From JBBRHQ01 sp963725315 (GTDB lineage Bacteria; Actinomycetota; Thermoleophilia; Solirubrobacterales; 70-9), in contig CAVRYA010000007.1 of assembly GCA_963725315.1 (NCBI GenBank), positions 124,001 through 188,000 of the forward strand: a DNA stretch of 64,000 bases, written 5' to 3'. Positions 17,188-27,008 of the stretch are shown here, in pieces (the first letter of the stretch is position 1; the number at the start of each line of letters is the position of its first letter). A program made the translations under genes and the position numbers. Below the pieces are notes generated by a model. It did not search any database and had not been told where the DNA came from. It was given only the letters and a program-made list of their open reading frames with translations.

Positions 17188-18294
17188 GCCGCCTTCCGTG
17201 CCCCCACGGTCCCGCTCACCGGCGCCTGGCCCCGGCAACCGGCAACTTCGAAGAGCGTCCGCATCCCGTCGATCGGCGCCGCCGTGACCAGGCAGAGCCG
17301 GGTCGAGGCGGGAAGGGCGGGAAGCCCCGGCGAGCTCGCCGCGGAGACGAGGAAGAGGGTCTCGGCCGCTCGTAGGGCCGAAGCGGGGAGCGGCCGGTCG
17401 CTGCGCTCCACCAGAGCGAGCATCGCGTGGGCCCGCCGCCATTCGCCCCTTCTCGCCGCCGACGCGGACCGGCTGATTGGCTGCCGGCAGCAGCAGCGAG
17501 CAACCCCCGTCAGCGGCGAGGTGCGCGCAGATCGAGGCCGCCGCCCGCACGGCGCGGTCAAGCGCCTCGGCGGAGGCGGGCTCGGAGGCGTCGAGCGCGA
17601 TCAGCGGCGGCGAACCGCCCCCGCTGATCAGCCTCCTCTCGACCAGCTCGCCGCTGCGGGCGACCGTCGGCCAGTGGATCCTCGAGGCCGGGGTGCCGTC
17701 CCGGTAGGGCCGGATGCCCTCGACCTCGAAATCGACCCCGCCGGGGTCGAGGCCGGCGCCGCCGGAGCCGTGCGAGGTTGAGCCGAGGAGGCGATCGGCT
17801 CCGGCCCCCGAGCCCGAAGGGGCCGCGACCGGCTCAATCCGCGGCAGCACCAGGACCGGGATGCCTTCGCCGGCTTCGATGCTGCGGCGCTGCAGCCCGA
17901 ACGGGTCGGAGACGACCAGCGCCGGGGGGTCGAGCAGATATCGGCCGCGGCGCCGCATCCGCAGCCCGACCGTGTGTACGCCGGAAGGCCGGGCTCCGGT
18001 CTGAAGCGGGCGATCGGCGAGCGGATGCTCGATGCTGCTGCCCGGCAGGGGCATGCCCGCGTCGATCCTGACCCCGAGCGGATAGGTGTCGCCCTCGCTG
18101 AGACTCCACGGGCCCGGTACCGCTTCCGCCCGCAGCCGTCGAAGGGCTGACCCCGACCAGACCCGCAGCGCGAGCACGAGCAGGGCGAGGGCGACGCCGG
18201 GAACGTAGAGGGGGGGAGTGCCGAAGGCGGCCGCCGAGAGCACGAAGGCCGCCGCCAGCAGCAGGGTGGCCGTCGTCGCCCTCACGGCACTCAC
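17184..18294 (-). pseudogene. DUF58 protein (vWA-like), apparent one-base frameshift
   Basis: The N-terminal 270 residues have two membrane helices (about 5-45) and the DUF58 signature EGIRPYRDGTPASRIHW followed by LVERRL. After GGCSLLLPAANQPVRVGGEK the frame shifts: the remaining product (GEWRRAHAMLALVE through to GTVGARKAA and a TGA at 17184) is in the next frame. Removing one C from the CCCC run at 17446-17449 restores a protein of about 369 residues that ends exactly at the GTGA overlap with the transglutaminase. I therefore read it as an intact gene with a sequence error, or as a very recent mutation. It starts right after the moxR stop. Confidence 0.85.
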
Positions 18295-19245
<951 letters not shown>

Positions 19246-19291
19246 CCGACAATGGTAGGCGAGGGTCGAACCCGCCTTCCGGGCTGCCCTA

Positions 19292-20686
19292 CTAGGGCTT
19301 GCCGGGGCGGAACAGCCAGCGCCTCAGCAGGCGGCCGGTTCCCGGGCGCCCTGAGCGCTGCTTGACGAAGGCGATGAACTCGGAAGTTGAGACGTTGCCG
19401 TAGCGATGGCCGGTGGTCCAGGCGTGCAGGATGCCGAAGAAGGCGCGGTCGCCGATCCTGATCCGCAGCGCCTCCAGGGTCATCGCGCCGCGCACGTAGA
19501 TCGCCCCGTCGAAGAGGTTCCTTGGGCTCCCGGGGTGCCCTGGCGGGGGTGAGAAGAAGGGGTCGCTGGACGGGCGGCGGCGCAGCTCGGCGAAGACCGA
19601 GCGCGCGCTGGGGCCACCGTGACGCTCGCGGTAGAACCACTCGGTGAAGGTCGCGAACCCCTCGTTCAGCCAGATGTCGGGCCAGCGGCGAAGGCCGGTC
19701 GAGTCCCCGACCCACTGGTGGGCGAGCTCGTGGACCAGCAGATTGCGCCGCGGTGGGCCCGGATAGGTCGGCCGCGTCTGGGTCTCCAGCGCATACTGGC
19801 CGCCGTCGGTGATCGTGGTGCCGAGCGCGTCGAAGGGATAGGGGCCGTAGAGCTTGCGCTCGAAGCGGATGATCTCCCCCAGGTTGCGGATCCCGCGGCG
19901 GATCAGCGTACCCTTGTCACGGTAGAGGTCGGCGTCCACCGCGGTCCAGGAGGGGACGCCGTCGACTTTGGCGCGGCGCACGCGGAAGTTGGAGAAGGCG
20001 ACCGTCGCCAGGTAGGGGGCCATCGGCTGGGCCTCGGCCCAGGTCCAGCGGACGCGCCCGCCGTGGTGCTCGCGAGAGCGGAGGCGCCCGTTGGCCACCG
20101 CGACCAGCCGACGTCCGTGACTGCGGGCCGGAGCGTCGAGGTGGAAGGAGAAGCTCGCCTTGTCGGTCAGGGAGTTGTTGCAGGGCAGCCAGGCCGCCGT
20201 GCCGACCGGCTCGCCGAGCGCGACGGCGCCGCCGTCGGGCAGGTCGATCCAGCCTTCCTTGGAGCGGTCGGGGTCGGTCAGCGTCCGGGGGCGGCCGCGG
20301 TAGGAGACGGTGGCCCCGAGCTCGGCGCCGGCGGGGACCGGTGAGGCCGGGGTGACGATCAGCTTTCGCCGGCGCCGCTTGAAGCGCGCCCGTGCCCCGT
20401 TGACCTCGACCTTTCGCACGCGAAGGCCCGCCAGGTCGAGCTCGAAGTGACGCAGGGTGCGCTTCGCTCGGGCCCGGATCGATGCCCGGGCGGCGATCCG
20501 GGCGCGGCCTCCGGCGCGAGCCGCGGGGAAGTAGGAGAGCGACAGGGCGTAATGGGAGACGTCGTAGGCGTCGCTGCCGCTTCCGGGGAAGAAGGGGTCA
20601 CGGCCCGCTGTCCGGGTCGCCGCCAGCGCTACCCCTGTCGCGATCAGGGCGGCGGCGAGGGCAAGGATGCAGGCGCGGCTGAGCAC
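19292..20686 (-). CDS. Secreted M1-family metallopeptidase
   Basis: 464 residues from GTG 20686; the open frame continues to 20911 but without coding character. A signal peptide covers about 1-22. An aminopeptidase N-like beta domain is followed by the gluzincin core: HELAHQWVGDS gives the HExxH zinc ligands and NEGFATFTEW supplies the third ligand Glu. The usual GAMEN substrate motif is replaced by DGGQYALETQTR. There is no long C-terminal helical domain, so it is a compact M1 enzyme (full aminopeptidase N is about 850). It would cut peptides outside the cell. It is 46 nt upstream of moxR on the same strand. Confidence 0.85.
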   Translation of the reverse strand: MLSRACILALAAALIATGVALAATRTAGRDPFFPGSGSDAYDVSHYALSLSYFPAARAGGRARIAARASIRARAKRTLRHFELDLAGLRVRKVEVNGARARFKRRRRKLIVTPASPVPAGAELGATVSYRGRPRTLTDPDRSKEGWIDLPDGGAVALGEPVGTAAWLPCNNSLTDKASFSFHLDAPARSHGRRLVAVANGRLRSREHHGGRVRWTWAEAQPMAPYLATVAFSNFRVRRAKVDGVPSWTAVDADLYRDKGTLIRRGIRNLGEIIRFERKLYGPYPFDALGTTITDGGQYALETQTRPTYPGPPRRNLLVHELAHQWVGDSTGLRRWPDIWLNEGFATFTEWFYRERHGGPSARSVFAELRRRPSSDPFFSPPPGHPGSPRNLFDGAIYVRGAMTLEALRIRIGDRAFFGILHAWTTGHRYGNVSTSEFIAFVKQRSGRPGTGRLLRRWLFRPGKP

Positions 20687-20734
20687 CGGGCCATTAGAGC
20701 AGGCGCGGGCGCGGCGGCGGAATATCCTCCTTCG

Positions 20735-21871
20735 GTGCGCGCGGAGGCACCCCTGGTTCTCTGCTGTCCCGACAAGTTCCGCGGGACGATCGCCGCCCCG
20801 GCTGCGGCTCGGGCGCTGGCCCGGGGGGTCGAGGCCGCAGGGCTGCGCGCCCGGGCCCACCCGCTTGCCGACGGGGGAGAGGGCACGCTGAAGGCGGTCC
20901 TCGCCGCGCACCGGGTCGAGCCCATCCCCGTCGCCACCACCGATCCGTTCGGGCGGGCGCTGCGCTCGAGGATCGGGATGCTGCCCGGCGGCCTGGGCCT
21001 GGTGGAGCTCGCCGACGCCTCGGGCCTGGAGCGCCTGGCGGCGGATGAGCGCGACCCGATGCGGGCCACCAGCGCCGGGACCGGCCGGCTGATCTCGGCG
21101 GCGCTCGACCTCGGCGCCCGCCGGCTCGTGATCGCCGTCGGTGGCAGCGCCACCGTGGACGGCGGCCTGGGAGCGATCAGGGAGCTGGGGGCGCGACTGT
21201 TCGACAGGGCCGGCGAGGAGCTAGAGGGCGCCGGGGCGGACCTCGAGCGGCTGGCTTCGATCGATGCAGGCGGGCTCGACCCGCGCCTCCGCCTCATCCC
21301 GGTCGAGATTGCCGTCGACGTCGAGTGCCCGCTGGCCGGGCCGGGGGGCGCCGCCTTCCTCTTCGGCCCCCAGAAGGGGGCCTCGGCGGAGCAGGCGGCC
21401 GGGCTCGACCGGGGGCTCGCCAACCTCGCCGGAGTGCTCGGCCTCGGGGCCGGGGACCGCGAGCGGCTCGGCGCGGCCGGGGGCTTTGGCGCGCCGCTCG
21501 TCGCCCTGGCCGGCGCGACGATCGTCTCCGGAGCGGAGCTGGTCCGCGACCTCACCCGCTTCGAGGAGGCGCTCGCGGAGGCCTCGCTCTGCATCACCGG
21601 CGAGGGTCGTGTCGACGGCTCCTCGGCGCTCGGCAAGACCGCCGGCGGCGTGCTCGCGGCGGCCGCCGCTGCCGGCGTCCCGGCGATCGTCGCGGCCGGG
21701 GAGGTGGCCGAGAGCAGCGCCGCCCTCTATGAGGTCGGGGCCGGGGCGGCGGGGGTGTTCGGGATCCTGCGCTCGTCCGGTGACTTCGATCGCGCCGGTG
21801 AATCGGCGGCCTCGGACCTGGAGTGGTTCGGCCGCTCCGCCGCCGCGCTTTTCAGGCAAAGTCGAAGCTGA
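20735..21871 (+). CDS. Glycerate kinase (GarK/GlxK type)
   Basis: 378 residues from GTG 20735. Motifs of the type-1 glycerate kinase family: CCPDKFRGTIAAPAAA at the start, ADGGEGTL (about 48), ELADASGLERL, IAVGGSATVDGGLG (about 137-150), and TGEGRVDGSSALGKTAGGV in the C-terminal lobe. It phosphorylates D-glycerate to 2- or 3-phosphoglycerate, feeding photorespiratory-type or sugar-acid carbon into glycolysis. No glyoxylate or tartronate genes are adjacent. Its 3' end overlaps the convergent SDR gene by 20 nt. Confidence 0.9.
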   Translation: MRAEAPLVLCCPDKFRGTIAAPAAARALARGVEAAGLRARAHPLADGGEGTLKAVLAAHRVEPIPVATTDPFGRALRSRIGMLPGGLGLVELADASGLERLAADERDPMRATSAGTGRLISAALDLGARRLVIAVGGSATVDGGLGAIRELGARLFDRAGEELEGAGADLERLASIDAGGLDPRLRLIPVEIAVDVECPLAGPGGAAFLFGPQKGASAEQAAGLDRGLANLAGVLGLGAGDRERLGAAGGFGAPLVALAGATIVSGAELVRDLTRFEEALAEASLCITGEGRVDGSSALGKTAGGVLAAAAAAGVPAIVAAGEVAESSAALYEVGAGAAGVFGILRSSGDFDRAGESAASDLEWFGRSAAALFRQSRS

Positions 21872-22793
21872 CCCCGGTCAGCTCCTCGGAGACCTCCCAG
21901 AGCCGCTTCGCCGTCGAAGCGTCCTTCGAGGCCGGGCTGGAGCCGACGACCCGCGGCGCCCCCCTCGCCTCGAAGGGCCCGTCGGGGCCGACGAAGGAGC
22001 CCCCGGGCAGACCGGGGAAGGTCGCGGCGTAGAGCGAGGGCAGCGCCCCGTCGTCCGCGCTCTGGGCGATCAGCCGGTTGGCCACCGCCATCGCGGCCGT
22101 GTTCGCGGCCGCGAAAAGCCCGCCGCCGAGACCGGGCCCGGAGGACTGCAGGTCGGTGGCCGCGTAGCCGGGGTGAGCCGCCATGCTCGCCAGTGGCGCC
22201 CCGTCGGCCTCGGCGCGGCGCTCGAGCTCGTAGGCGAAGAGCAGGTTGGCGAGCTTCGACTGACCGTATGCGGCCCAGCGGAAGTAGCGCCGCTCGCCGA
22301 CGAGGTCGTCGAAGTTGATCCTCCCGCCGCGGTGCGCCCCACTGGAGACCGTCACCACCCGGGTCTCCTCTCCGCGAAGCAGGGCGGGCAGCAGGCGCCC
22401 GGTGAGGGCGAAGTGGCCGAGATGGTTGGTGCCGAGCTGCAGCTCGAACCCGTCCTCGGTCAGTCGGCGCGGGGTCGCCATCACACCGGCGTTGTTGATC
22501 AGCAGGTCGATCGAGGGGTGCTCGGCGAGCATCCTCCCGGCGAGCTCGGAGACCGAGGCGAGGCTGGCGAGGTCGAGCGAGGCCAGCTCCACCGAGGCAC
22601 CCGGAACCGCCGAGAGCACCGCGGCGAGCGCATCGGCGCCGCGATCGGGGTCGCGGCACGCCATCACCACCCTCGCCCCCGCCCGGGCCAGCTCGCGCGA
22701 GGTGGCGAGGCCGAGGCCGCTGTTGGCGCCGGTGACCAGCGCCAGGCGCCCGCTCTGGTCGGGGATGTCGGAGGGGCTCCAGCTCTGGCTCAC
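21852..22793 (-). CDS. Short-chain dehydrogenase/reductase, retinol dehydrogenase-like
   Basis: 313 residues. Rossmann-fold NADP site TGANSGLG (21-28), NNAG (about 103), VTVSSGAH with the catalytic Ser, and YGQSKLANLLFAYEL with the Tyr and Lys of YxxxK. The extended C-terminus and the HLGHFALTG segment match the RDH/WWOX-like subfamily, which acts on lipophilic ketones or aldehydes. The substrate cannot be read from sequence. It lies 57 nt downstream of the ion-channel gene on the same strand. Confidence 0.88.
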   Translation of the reverse strand: MSQSWSPSDIPDQSGRLALVTGANSGLGLATSRELARAGARVVMACRDPDRGADALAAVLSAVPGASVELASLDLASLASVSELAGRMLAEHPSIDLLINNAGVMATPRRLTEDGFELQLGTNHLGHFALTGRLLPALLRGEETRVVTVSSGAHRGGRINFDDLVGERRYFRWAAYGQSKLANLLFAYELERRAEADGAPLASMAAHPGYAATDLQSSGPGLGGGLFAAANTAAMAVANRLIAQSADDGALPSLYAATFPGLPGGSFVGPDGPFEARGAPRVVGSSPASKDASTAKRLWEVSEELTGVSFDFA

Positions 22794-22850
22794 CGCTTCA
22801 CCGCGGCGAAGCCTAGATAAGGACTGCTCCCGGGCCCGCCCCGGTGGACC

Positions 22851-23606
22851 TCAGTCCGGAGTGCGGCTCTCGAGCAGGCGCTCCATCGCCAGCTCGAGTG
22901 CCTGGAGCTGCTCGCGGACGCCCTTCAGCTCGCGCATCGCCACCGCCTCAGCAGATTGGACGCCGGACTCCATCTCCGCCTCGACGTCGGCCAGCTCCGG
23001 CCCCAGGAAGCGCTGGGCGACGGCGCCCGTGAGCAGAGCGACGAAGCAGATTCCGACCAGGACGATCACCACGGCGACGACCTCCGAGCCGGTCGTCGTG
23101 GGGTAGATGCTCGAGCCGACGGTGGTCATCGTGGTCAACGCCCAGTAGGCCCCCTCCCAGGCGCTGAGGTGCTGGCTGTGCTTCTCGAAGGCGACGAAGG
23201 CCGCCCCGCCGGCGATCACCGTGAACAACGCCAGCAGCGCGGCGTAGCGCAGCCCCTCGAGCGAGAACGCCTGGCGCGAGAGCTGCGCCAGCCGCAGCAG
23301 GCGCAGGAGGCGCAACAGCCGCAGGATCTGCAATCCCGGCGGCAGCACCGGAGGCGTCAGCACGACGATCACGGCGTCGAGCGGGTGGCGCCAGAGCCAG
23401 CGGCGGCGATCCGGGACCACGGCGAGCATGATCACCAGCTCCCCCAGGAAGGCCAGCCAGACGATCCAGTTCAGCGCGTTGGCGAGGCTGGCCATCGCCC
23501 CGGTCTCGTGGGTCTCCGAGAGAGCCACCGCGGGCAGGGTGAGGGCCGCGGCGATCATCATCGGCGTGTTGAGGCGCGCGGCGACGCGCTCGCTGCGAGC
23601 GTCCAT
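22851..23606 (-). CDS. Voltage-gated-type cation channel with an unusual selectivity filter
   Basis: 251 residues, six membrane helices. An S4-like segment carries regularly spaced Arg (LRLLRLLRLLRLAQLSRQ, about 96-113). The pore loop reads TTMTTVGSSIYPTT (about 162-175). Potassium channels normally have TVGYGD here, so the Tyr-Gly-Asp part is replaced by Ser-Ser with one residue fewer. Selectivity may therefore differ. The C-terminal 50 residues form a charged helix, probably a coiled coil for tetramerisation. It is divergent from a MarR gene and upstream of the SDR gene. Confidence 0.82.
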   Translation of the reverse strand: MDARSERVAARLNTPMMIAAALTLPAVALSETHETGAMASLANALNWIVWLAFLGELVIMLAVVPDRRRWLWRHPLDAVIVVLTPPVLPPGLQILRLLRLLRLLRLAQLSRQAFSLEGLRYAALLALFTVIAGGAAFVAFEKHSQHLSAWEGAYWALTTMTTVGSSIYPTTTGSEVVAVVIVLVGICFVALLTGAVAQRFLGPELADVEAEMESGVQSAEAVAMRELKGVREQLQALELAMERLLESRTPD

Positions 23607-23675
23607 GGCGCCCTGATTCGACGTCCGCGACCGCCCGCCTCCCCGCCCGGGCCCTCCGGACCCGCTTCTGACGAC

Positions 23676-23718
23676 GTGGGACCTTTCAGATGTCCTTGTC
23701 GTGCATCAAGGGTCCCAC
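23676..23718. promoter_or_regulatory. 8-bp inverted repeat with 27-nt spacer
   Basis: GTGGGACC (23676-23683) and GGTCCCAC (23711-23718) are perfect reverse complements. They lie between the divergent ion-channel and MarR genes. They may be two half-sites for a regulator or the arms of a hairpin. No function is shown. Confidence 0.45.
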
Positions 23719-23747
23719 CCGGGCGGGTTGCATCCGGAGAGGTAGTT

Positions 23748-23771
23748 CGCTAAACTAATTACCAACGCTAA
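23748..23771 (+). promoter_or_regulatory. Direct repeat CGCTAA just before marR-type gene
   Basis: CGCTAA occurs at 23748-23753 and 23766-23771, 18 nt apart, around the A+T-rich core ACTAATTACC, in the last 30 nt before the start of the MarR gene. This is the expected place for a promoter -10 region and for autoregulatory binding. The arrangement is direct, not the usual MarR palindrome. Confidence 0.4.
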
Positions 23772-23776
23772 TCAAG

Positions 23777-24229
23777 ATGAAAGCGCTGAAGGAAGAGAGC
23801 AACGCGGATTTGAGCAGCTCGGCCGCCCGCCTGCGGCTGGCGATCACCCGGACCGCCCGGCGCCTGCGCCAGGAGGCGTCCGGGGAGCTGACGCCGACCT
23901 CGGCCGCGGCGCTGGCCACGGTCGAGCGCCACGGGCCGCTGACCCCGAGTGAGCTGGCGGAGCTGGAGCGGGTCAAGCGCCCGACCGCGACCCGGACCCT
24001 GGGCCATCTCGCCCGCCTGGGCCTGGTCGACCGCACCCCCGACCCGGCTGACCGCCGCAGCGCCCTGGTCTCGATCACCGCCGCCGGTCGCGAGCGGTTG
24101 CGGCGGTTGCGCGGGCGCAAGAACGCCTACCTCGCCCGCCGGATGCGCGAGATGCCGGAGGACGAGGTCCGCACCCTGGAGCGTGCGGCCGAGATCCTCG
24201 AGCGCATGCTCGAGGGTGAGCGCGGTTGA
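23777..24229 (+). CDS. MarR-family transcriptional regulator
   Basis: 150 residues. Winged-helix core with LTPSELAELERVKRPTATRT (recognition helix region) and LGLVDRTPDPADRRSALVSIT, the classic MarR wing with its DxRR motif. Helical ends (about 10-35 and 115-148) form the dimer. It is translationally coupled to an MFS exporter (TTGA overlap), so it probably represses the pair and releases DNA on binding the exported compound. Confidence 0.9.
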   Translation: MKALKEESNADLSSSAARLRLAITRTARRLRQEASGELTPTSAAALATVERHGPLTPSELAELERVKRPTATRTLGHLARLGLVDRTPDPADRRSALVSITAAGRERLRRLRGRKNAYLARRMREMPEDEVRTLERAAEILERMLEGERG

Positions 24230-25494
24230 CCGCGGCCCTGCGGCGCTCATTCGACTCCCTGGCGGTCCCGAACTACCGGCGCTACTTCACCGGTCAGGTG
24301 GTCTCGCTGTCGGGCAACTGGATGCAGATGGTCGCCGAGTCCTGGCTGATCCTCGAGCTCACCGACAGCGGCGTCGCCGTCGGGCTGACCACGGCGCTGC
24401 AGTTCGTGCCGATCATGCTGTTCGGCGCCTGGGGTGGCCTGCTCGCCGACCGTTTCGCGAAGCGGAACCTGCTGATCGCCACCCAGGCGATGATGATCGT
24501 GCCCGCCCTCGGGCTGCTGGCGGTGAGCGCGACCGGCGTGGTCGAGCCCTGGATGGTCTACGCGCTCGTCTTCGCGCGGGGCGCGGTCAACTCGGTGGAC
24601 AACCCGACCCGCCAGAGCTTCGTGATCGAGATGGTCGGGGCGGAGCGCGTCGTTAACGCGGTCAGCCTCAACAGCGTCATCGTCCACTCCGCACGCATCT
24701 TCGGGCCGGCGCTGGCCGGGATCCTGATCGCCACGGTCGGCGTCACCCCCTGCTTCGCCGTCAACGCGCTCAGCTTCGTCGCGATGATCGCCGCCCTCGC
24801 CCGGATGAGGCCGGCCGAGCTCTCCACCTCCCCGCCCGCTCCCCGCGAGCCGGGCGCGGTCCGCGCCGGCCTGCGCTACGTCCGCAGCACCCCCGAGCTC
24901 GCGGTGCCGCTGGCCCTGATGGCCCTGGTCGGGACATTTGGCCTCAACTTCCCGGTGATCCTGCCCTTGCTGGCGCGCTTCAGCTTCGGTGGAGGCGCCT
25001 CCGCCTACGCCGTGCTTGTCTCGGCGATGGGCGCCGGGGCGGTGATCGGCGCGCTGATCACCGGCGCCCGCGGTCGCACCGGCCCGGGGCTGGTGGCCGC
25101 GGCGGCGCTCTGCTTCGGCCTCCTCTCGCTGCTCGCAGCCGCGGCTCCGAGCCTCGCCTTCGAGGTGCCGGTGCTGGCCCTGCTGGGCGCATCGGCCGTC
25201 ACCTTCGCCGCCGCGATCAACTCCTCGCTGCAGCTCTCGGTCGCCGCCGAGATGCGCGGCCGCGTGATGGCGCTCTACTCGGTCGTCTTCCTCGGGTCGA
25301 CCGCCTTCGGCGGGCCCCTGGCCGGATGGCTTTCGCAGGCCTATGACCCCCGGGTCGCGCTGCTGCTCTCGGCCTCCGCCGGCATCTCGGCGGCCTGGGC
25401 GGCCCAGGTTTCCTTCGGGCGCCTGCGCCGGGAGCGCTGCGCCGGCGAGGCGGCGCCTGAGAAAGCAATTAGCGGATCCTTACCAGCCCCTTAG
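24226..25494 (+). CDS. MFS exporter (EntS/MFS_3 type)
   Basis: 422 residues from TTG 24226 overlapping the MarR stop. Twelve membrane helices. FRRYFTGQ-type start (NYRRYFTGQVVSLSGNWMQ), loop 2-3 motif GGLLADRFAKR (motif A, GxLaDrxGrr), and DNPTRQSFVIEMV typical of the enterobactin exporter family. It likely expels a small molecule or drug, using the proton gradient. Regulation by the coupled MarR protein is probable. A strong hairpin follows at 25555. Confidence 0.9.
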   Translation: MTAALRRSFDSLAVPNYRRYFTGQVVSLSGNWMQMVAESWLILELTDSGVAVGLTTALQFVPIMLFGAWGGLLADRFAKRNLLIATQAMMIVPALGLLAVSATGVVEPWMVYALVFARGAVNSVDNPTRQSFVIEMVGAERVVNAVSLNSVIVHSARIFGPALAGILIATVGVTPCFAVNALSFVAMIAALARMRPAELSTSPPAPREPGAVRAGLRYVRSTPELAVPLALMALVGTFGLNFPVILPLLARFSFGGGASAYAVLVSAMGAGAVIGALITGARGRTGPGLVAAAALCFGLLSLLAAAAPSLAFEVPVLALLGASAVTFAAAINSSLQLSVAAEMRGRVMALYSVVFLGSTAFGGPLAGWLSQAYDPRVALLLSASAGISAAWAAQVSFGRLRRERCAGEAAPEKAISGSLPAP

Positions 25495-25554
25495 GGCGCC
25501 CTCCTAGCGTTCTCTCCGAAGTCTCGTCCCAACCAAATAGCACCCCCCCCGGAT

Positions 25555-25581
25555 GAGCGGCGGGCTCCGCGCCCGCCGCTC
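25555..25581 (+). terminator. GC-rich hairpin after the MFS gene
   Basis: GAGCGGCGGGC (25555-25565) pairs perfectly with GCCCGCCGCTC (25571-25581) around a 5-nt loop: an 11-bp stem. No T-run follows, as is common for actinobacterial terminators. It ends 18 nt before the next start, so it could also act as a leader structure for the FAD oxidase gene. A run of eight C lies just upstream (25543-25550). Confidence 0.6.
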
Positions 25582-25599
25582 GTCGTAGGCTGCGGCGCC

Positions 25600-27000
25600 T
25601 TGAAGCACGATGCCCACGGATACTGGCTTGCGGAGGCGGGGCCCGCGGAGCCACTGCGATCGCTCGAGCAGCGACTCACCCGCGCCGACGTCCTCGTCGT
25701 CGGCGGCGGCTACACGGGGATGTGGGCCGCCTGGCACCTGCTCGAATCCGAGCCCTCGGCGAGGGTGGTGGTGCTCGAGGCGGATCGCTTCGGGCACGGC
25801 CCCAGCGGGCGCAACGGGGGCTTCGTCAACTCGCTCTGGCTCAGCCTGGAGACGATGTGCGGGCGCCACGGTTCCGAGGCGGCGCTGGCGATCGCCCGCG
25901 CCTCCGAGGACTCGGTTGATGCGATCGGCCGCTTCTGCGCCGAGCAGGAGGTCGACGCCTGGTATCGCAAGGCCGGCCTGCTCCAGGTCTCCGCCGCCCC
26001 CGCCCAGGACGCGACCGTGGCCGCCGCCGTGGCGTCGCTGCGCGGCGCCGGCGCCGAGGTCGGCTTCCGGGAGCTCTCGGAGGCCGAGGTCGCGAAGCGC
26101 TGCCGCTCACCCCGATTCCGCGGCGGCGTGCTCTACGCCGACGCCGCCACCGTGCAGCCGGCACGCCTCGCCGCCGGGCTGCGCCGGCGGCTGCTCGAGC
26201 GCGGCGCCGCCCTCTTCGAGCGCTCGCCGGTGCAGCGGCTGCGCGAGACCGCCGGCGGGGTGGAGGCGGTGACGCCCTCCGGGAAGGTGATCGCCCCCGC
26301 AGCCGTGCTGGCGATCGGCGGCGCCCTGGCCTCGGCCGGCTCTCCCTTCCGCGACCGGCTCACGGTCACCTCCAGCCACATGCTGATCACCGAGCCCGTC
26401 CCGGACGTGCTCGAGGAGGCCTCCTGGACCGGGGGCGAATCGGTCTTCGACAGCCGTGCCATGGTCCACTACCTGCGCACTACGCCGGACGGGAGGATCG
26501 CCTTCGGCTGGGGCGGGGGCCGGCTTTCCTGCGGCGGGCGCCTCGGCGGGCGCTCCGAGCGCGACCAGGAGGTGATCGCTCAGGTGGGGCGCGACCTGCG
26601 CGCCTTCTTCCCCGCCCTGGCCTCCCGCCGGATCGAGCACGCCTGGGGCGGCCCGATCGACGTCTCGCCGACCCACCTGCCAACGGTGAGCGCCTCTCCC
26701 GGCGGCAGGGTGTTCGCGGCCTTCGGGTACACCGGCAACGGCGTCGGGCCCTCGCAGATGGTCGGGCGGATCCTCGCCTCGCTGGCCCTGGACCGCCGCG
26801 ACCCGCACTCCCGCCTCGCCCTGGTCGAGCCCGAGCCGGCAGCGGTGCCGCCGGAGCCCCTGCGCTGGCTCGGCGGCACGGTGATCCGCGCCGGGCTGCT
26901 GCGCAAGGAGCGCGCCGAGGAGGTGGGCCGCGAGCCCGACCCGATCAGCCGCGGCCTGGCGGCGGTGCCGGGGCTGATCGGCTTTCACATCGGGCGCTGA
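25600..27000 (+). CDS. FAD-dependent amine/amino-acid oxidase (DAO family)
   Basis: 466 residues from TTG 25600. Dinucleotide-binding motif VLVVGGGYTGMWAAWHLLE (about 31-49), then GPSGRNGGFVNSLW, the segment characteristic of the PuuB/OrdL gamma-glutamylputrescine oxidase group, and the C-terminal FAD contact YTGNGVGPSQMVGR. It would oxidise an amine or N-methyl amino acid with O2 or another acceptor. The convergent neighbour is a CoA-acylating aldehyde dehydrogenase, which may or may not use the aldehyde produced. About 50 C-terminal residues extend beyond the FAD domain. Confidence 0.82.
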   Translation: MKHDAHGYWLAEAGPAEPLRSLEQRLTRADVLVVGGGYTGMWAAWHLLESEPSARVVVLEADRFGHGPSGRNGGFVNSLWLSLETMCGRHGSEAALAIARASEDSVDAIGRFCAEQEVDAWYRKAGLLQVSAAPAQDATVAAAVASLRGAGAEVGFRELSEAEVAKRCRSPRFRGGVLYADAATVQPARLAAGLRRRLLERGAALFERSPVQRLRETAGGVEAVTPSGKVIAPAAVLAIGGALASAGSPFRDRLTVTSSHMLITEPVPDVLEEASWTGGESVFDSRAMVHYLRTTPDGRIAFGWGGGRLSCGGRLGGRSERDQEVIAQVGRDLRAFFPALASRRIEHAWGGPIDVSPTHLPTVSASPGGRVFAAFGYTGNGVGPSQMVGRILASLALDRRDPHSRLALVEPEPAAVPPEPLRWLGGTVIRAGLLRKERAEEVGREPDPISRGLAAVPGLIGFHIGR

Positions 27001-27008
27001 GCCGGCAG

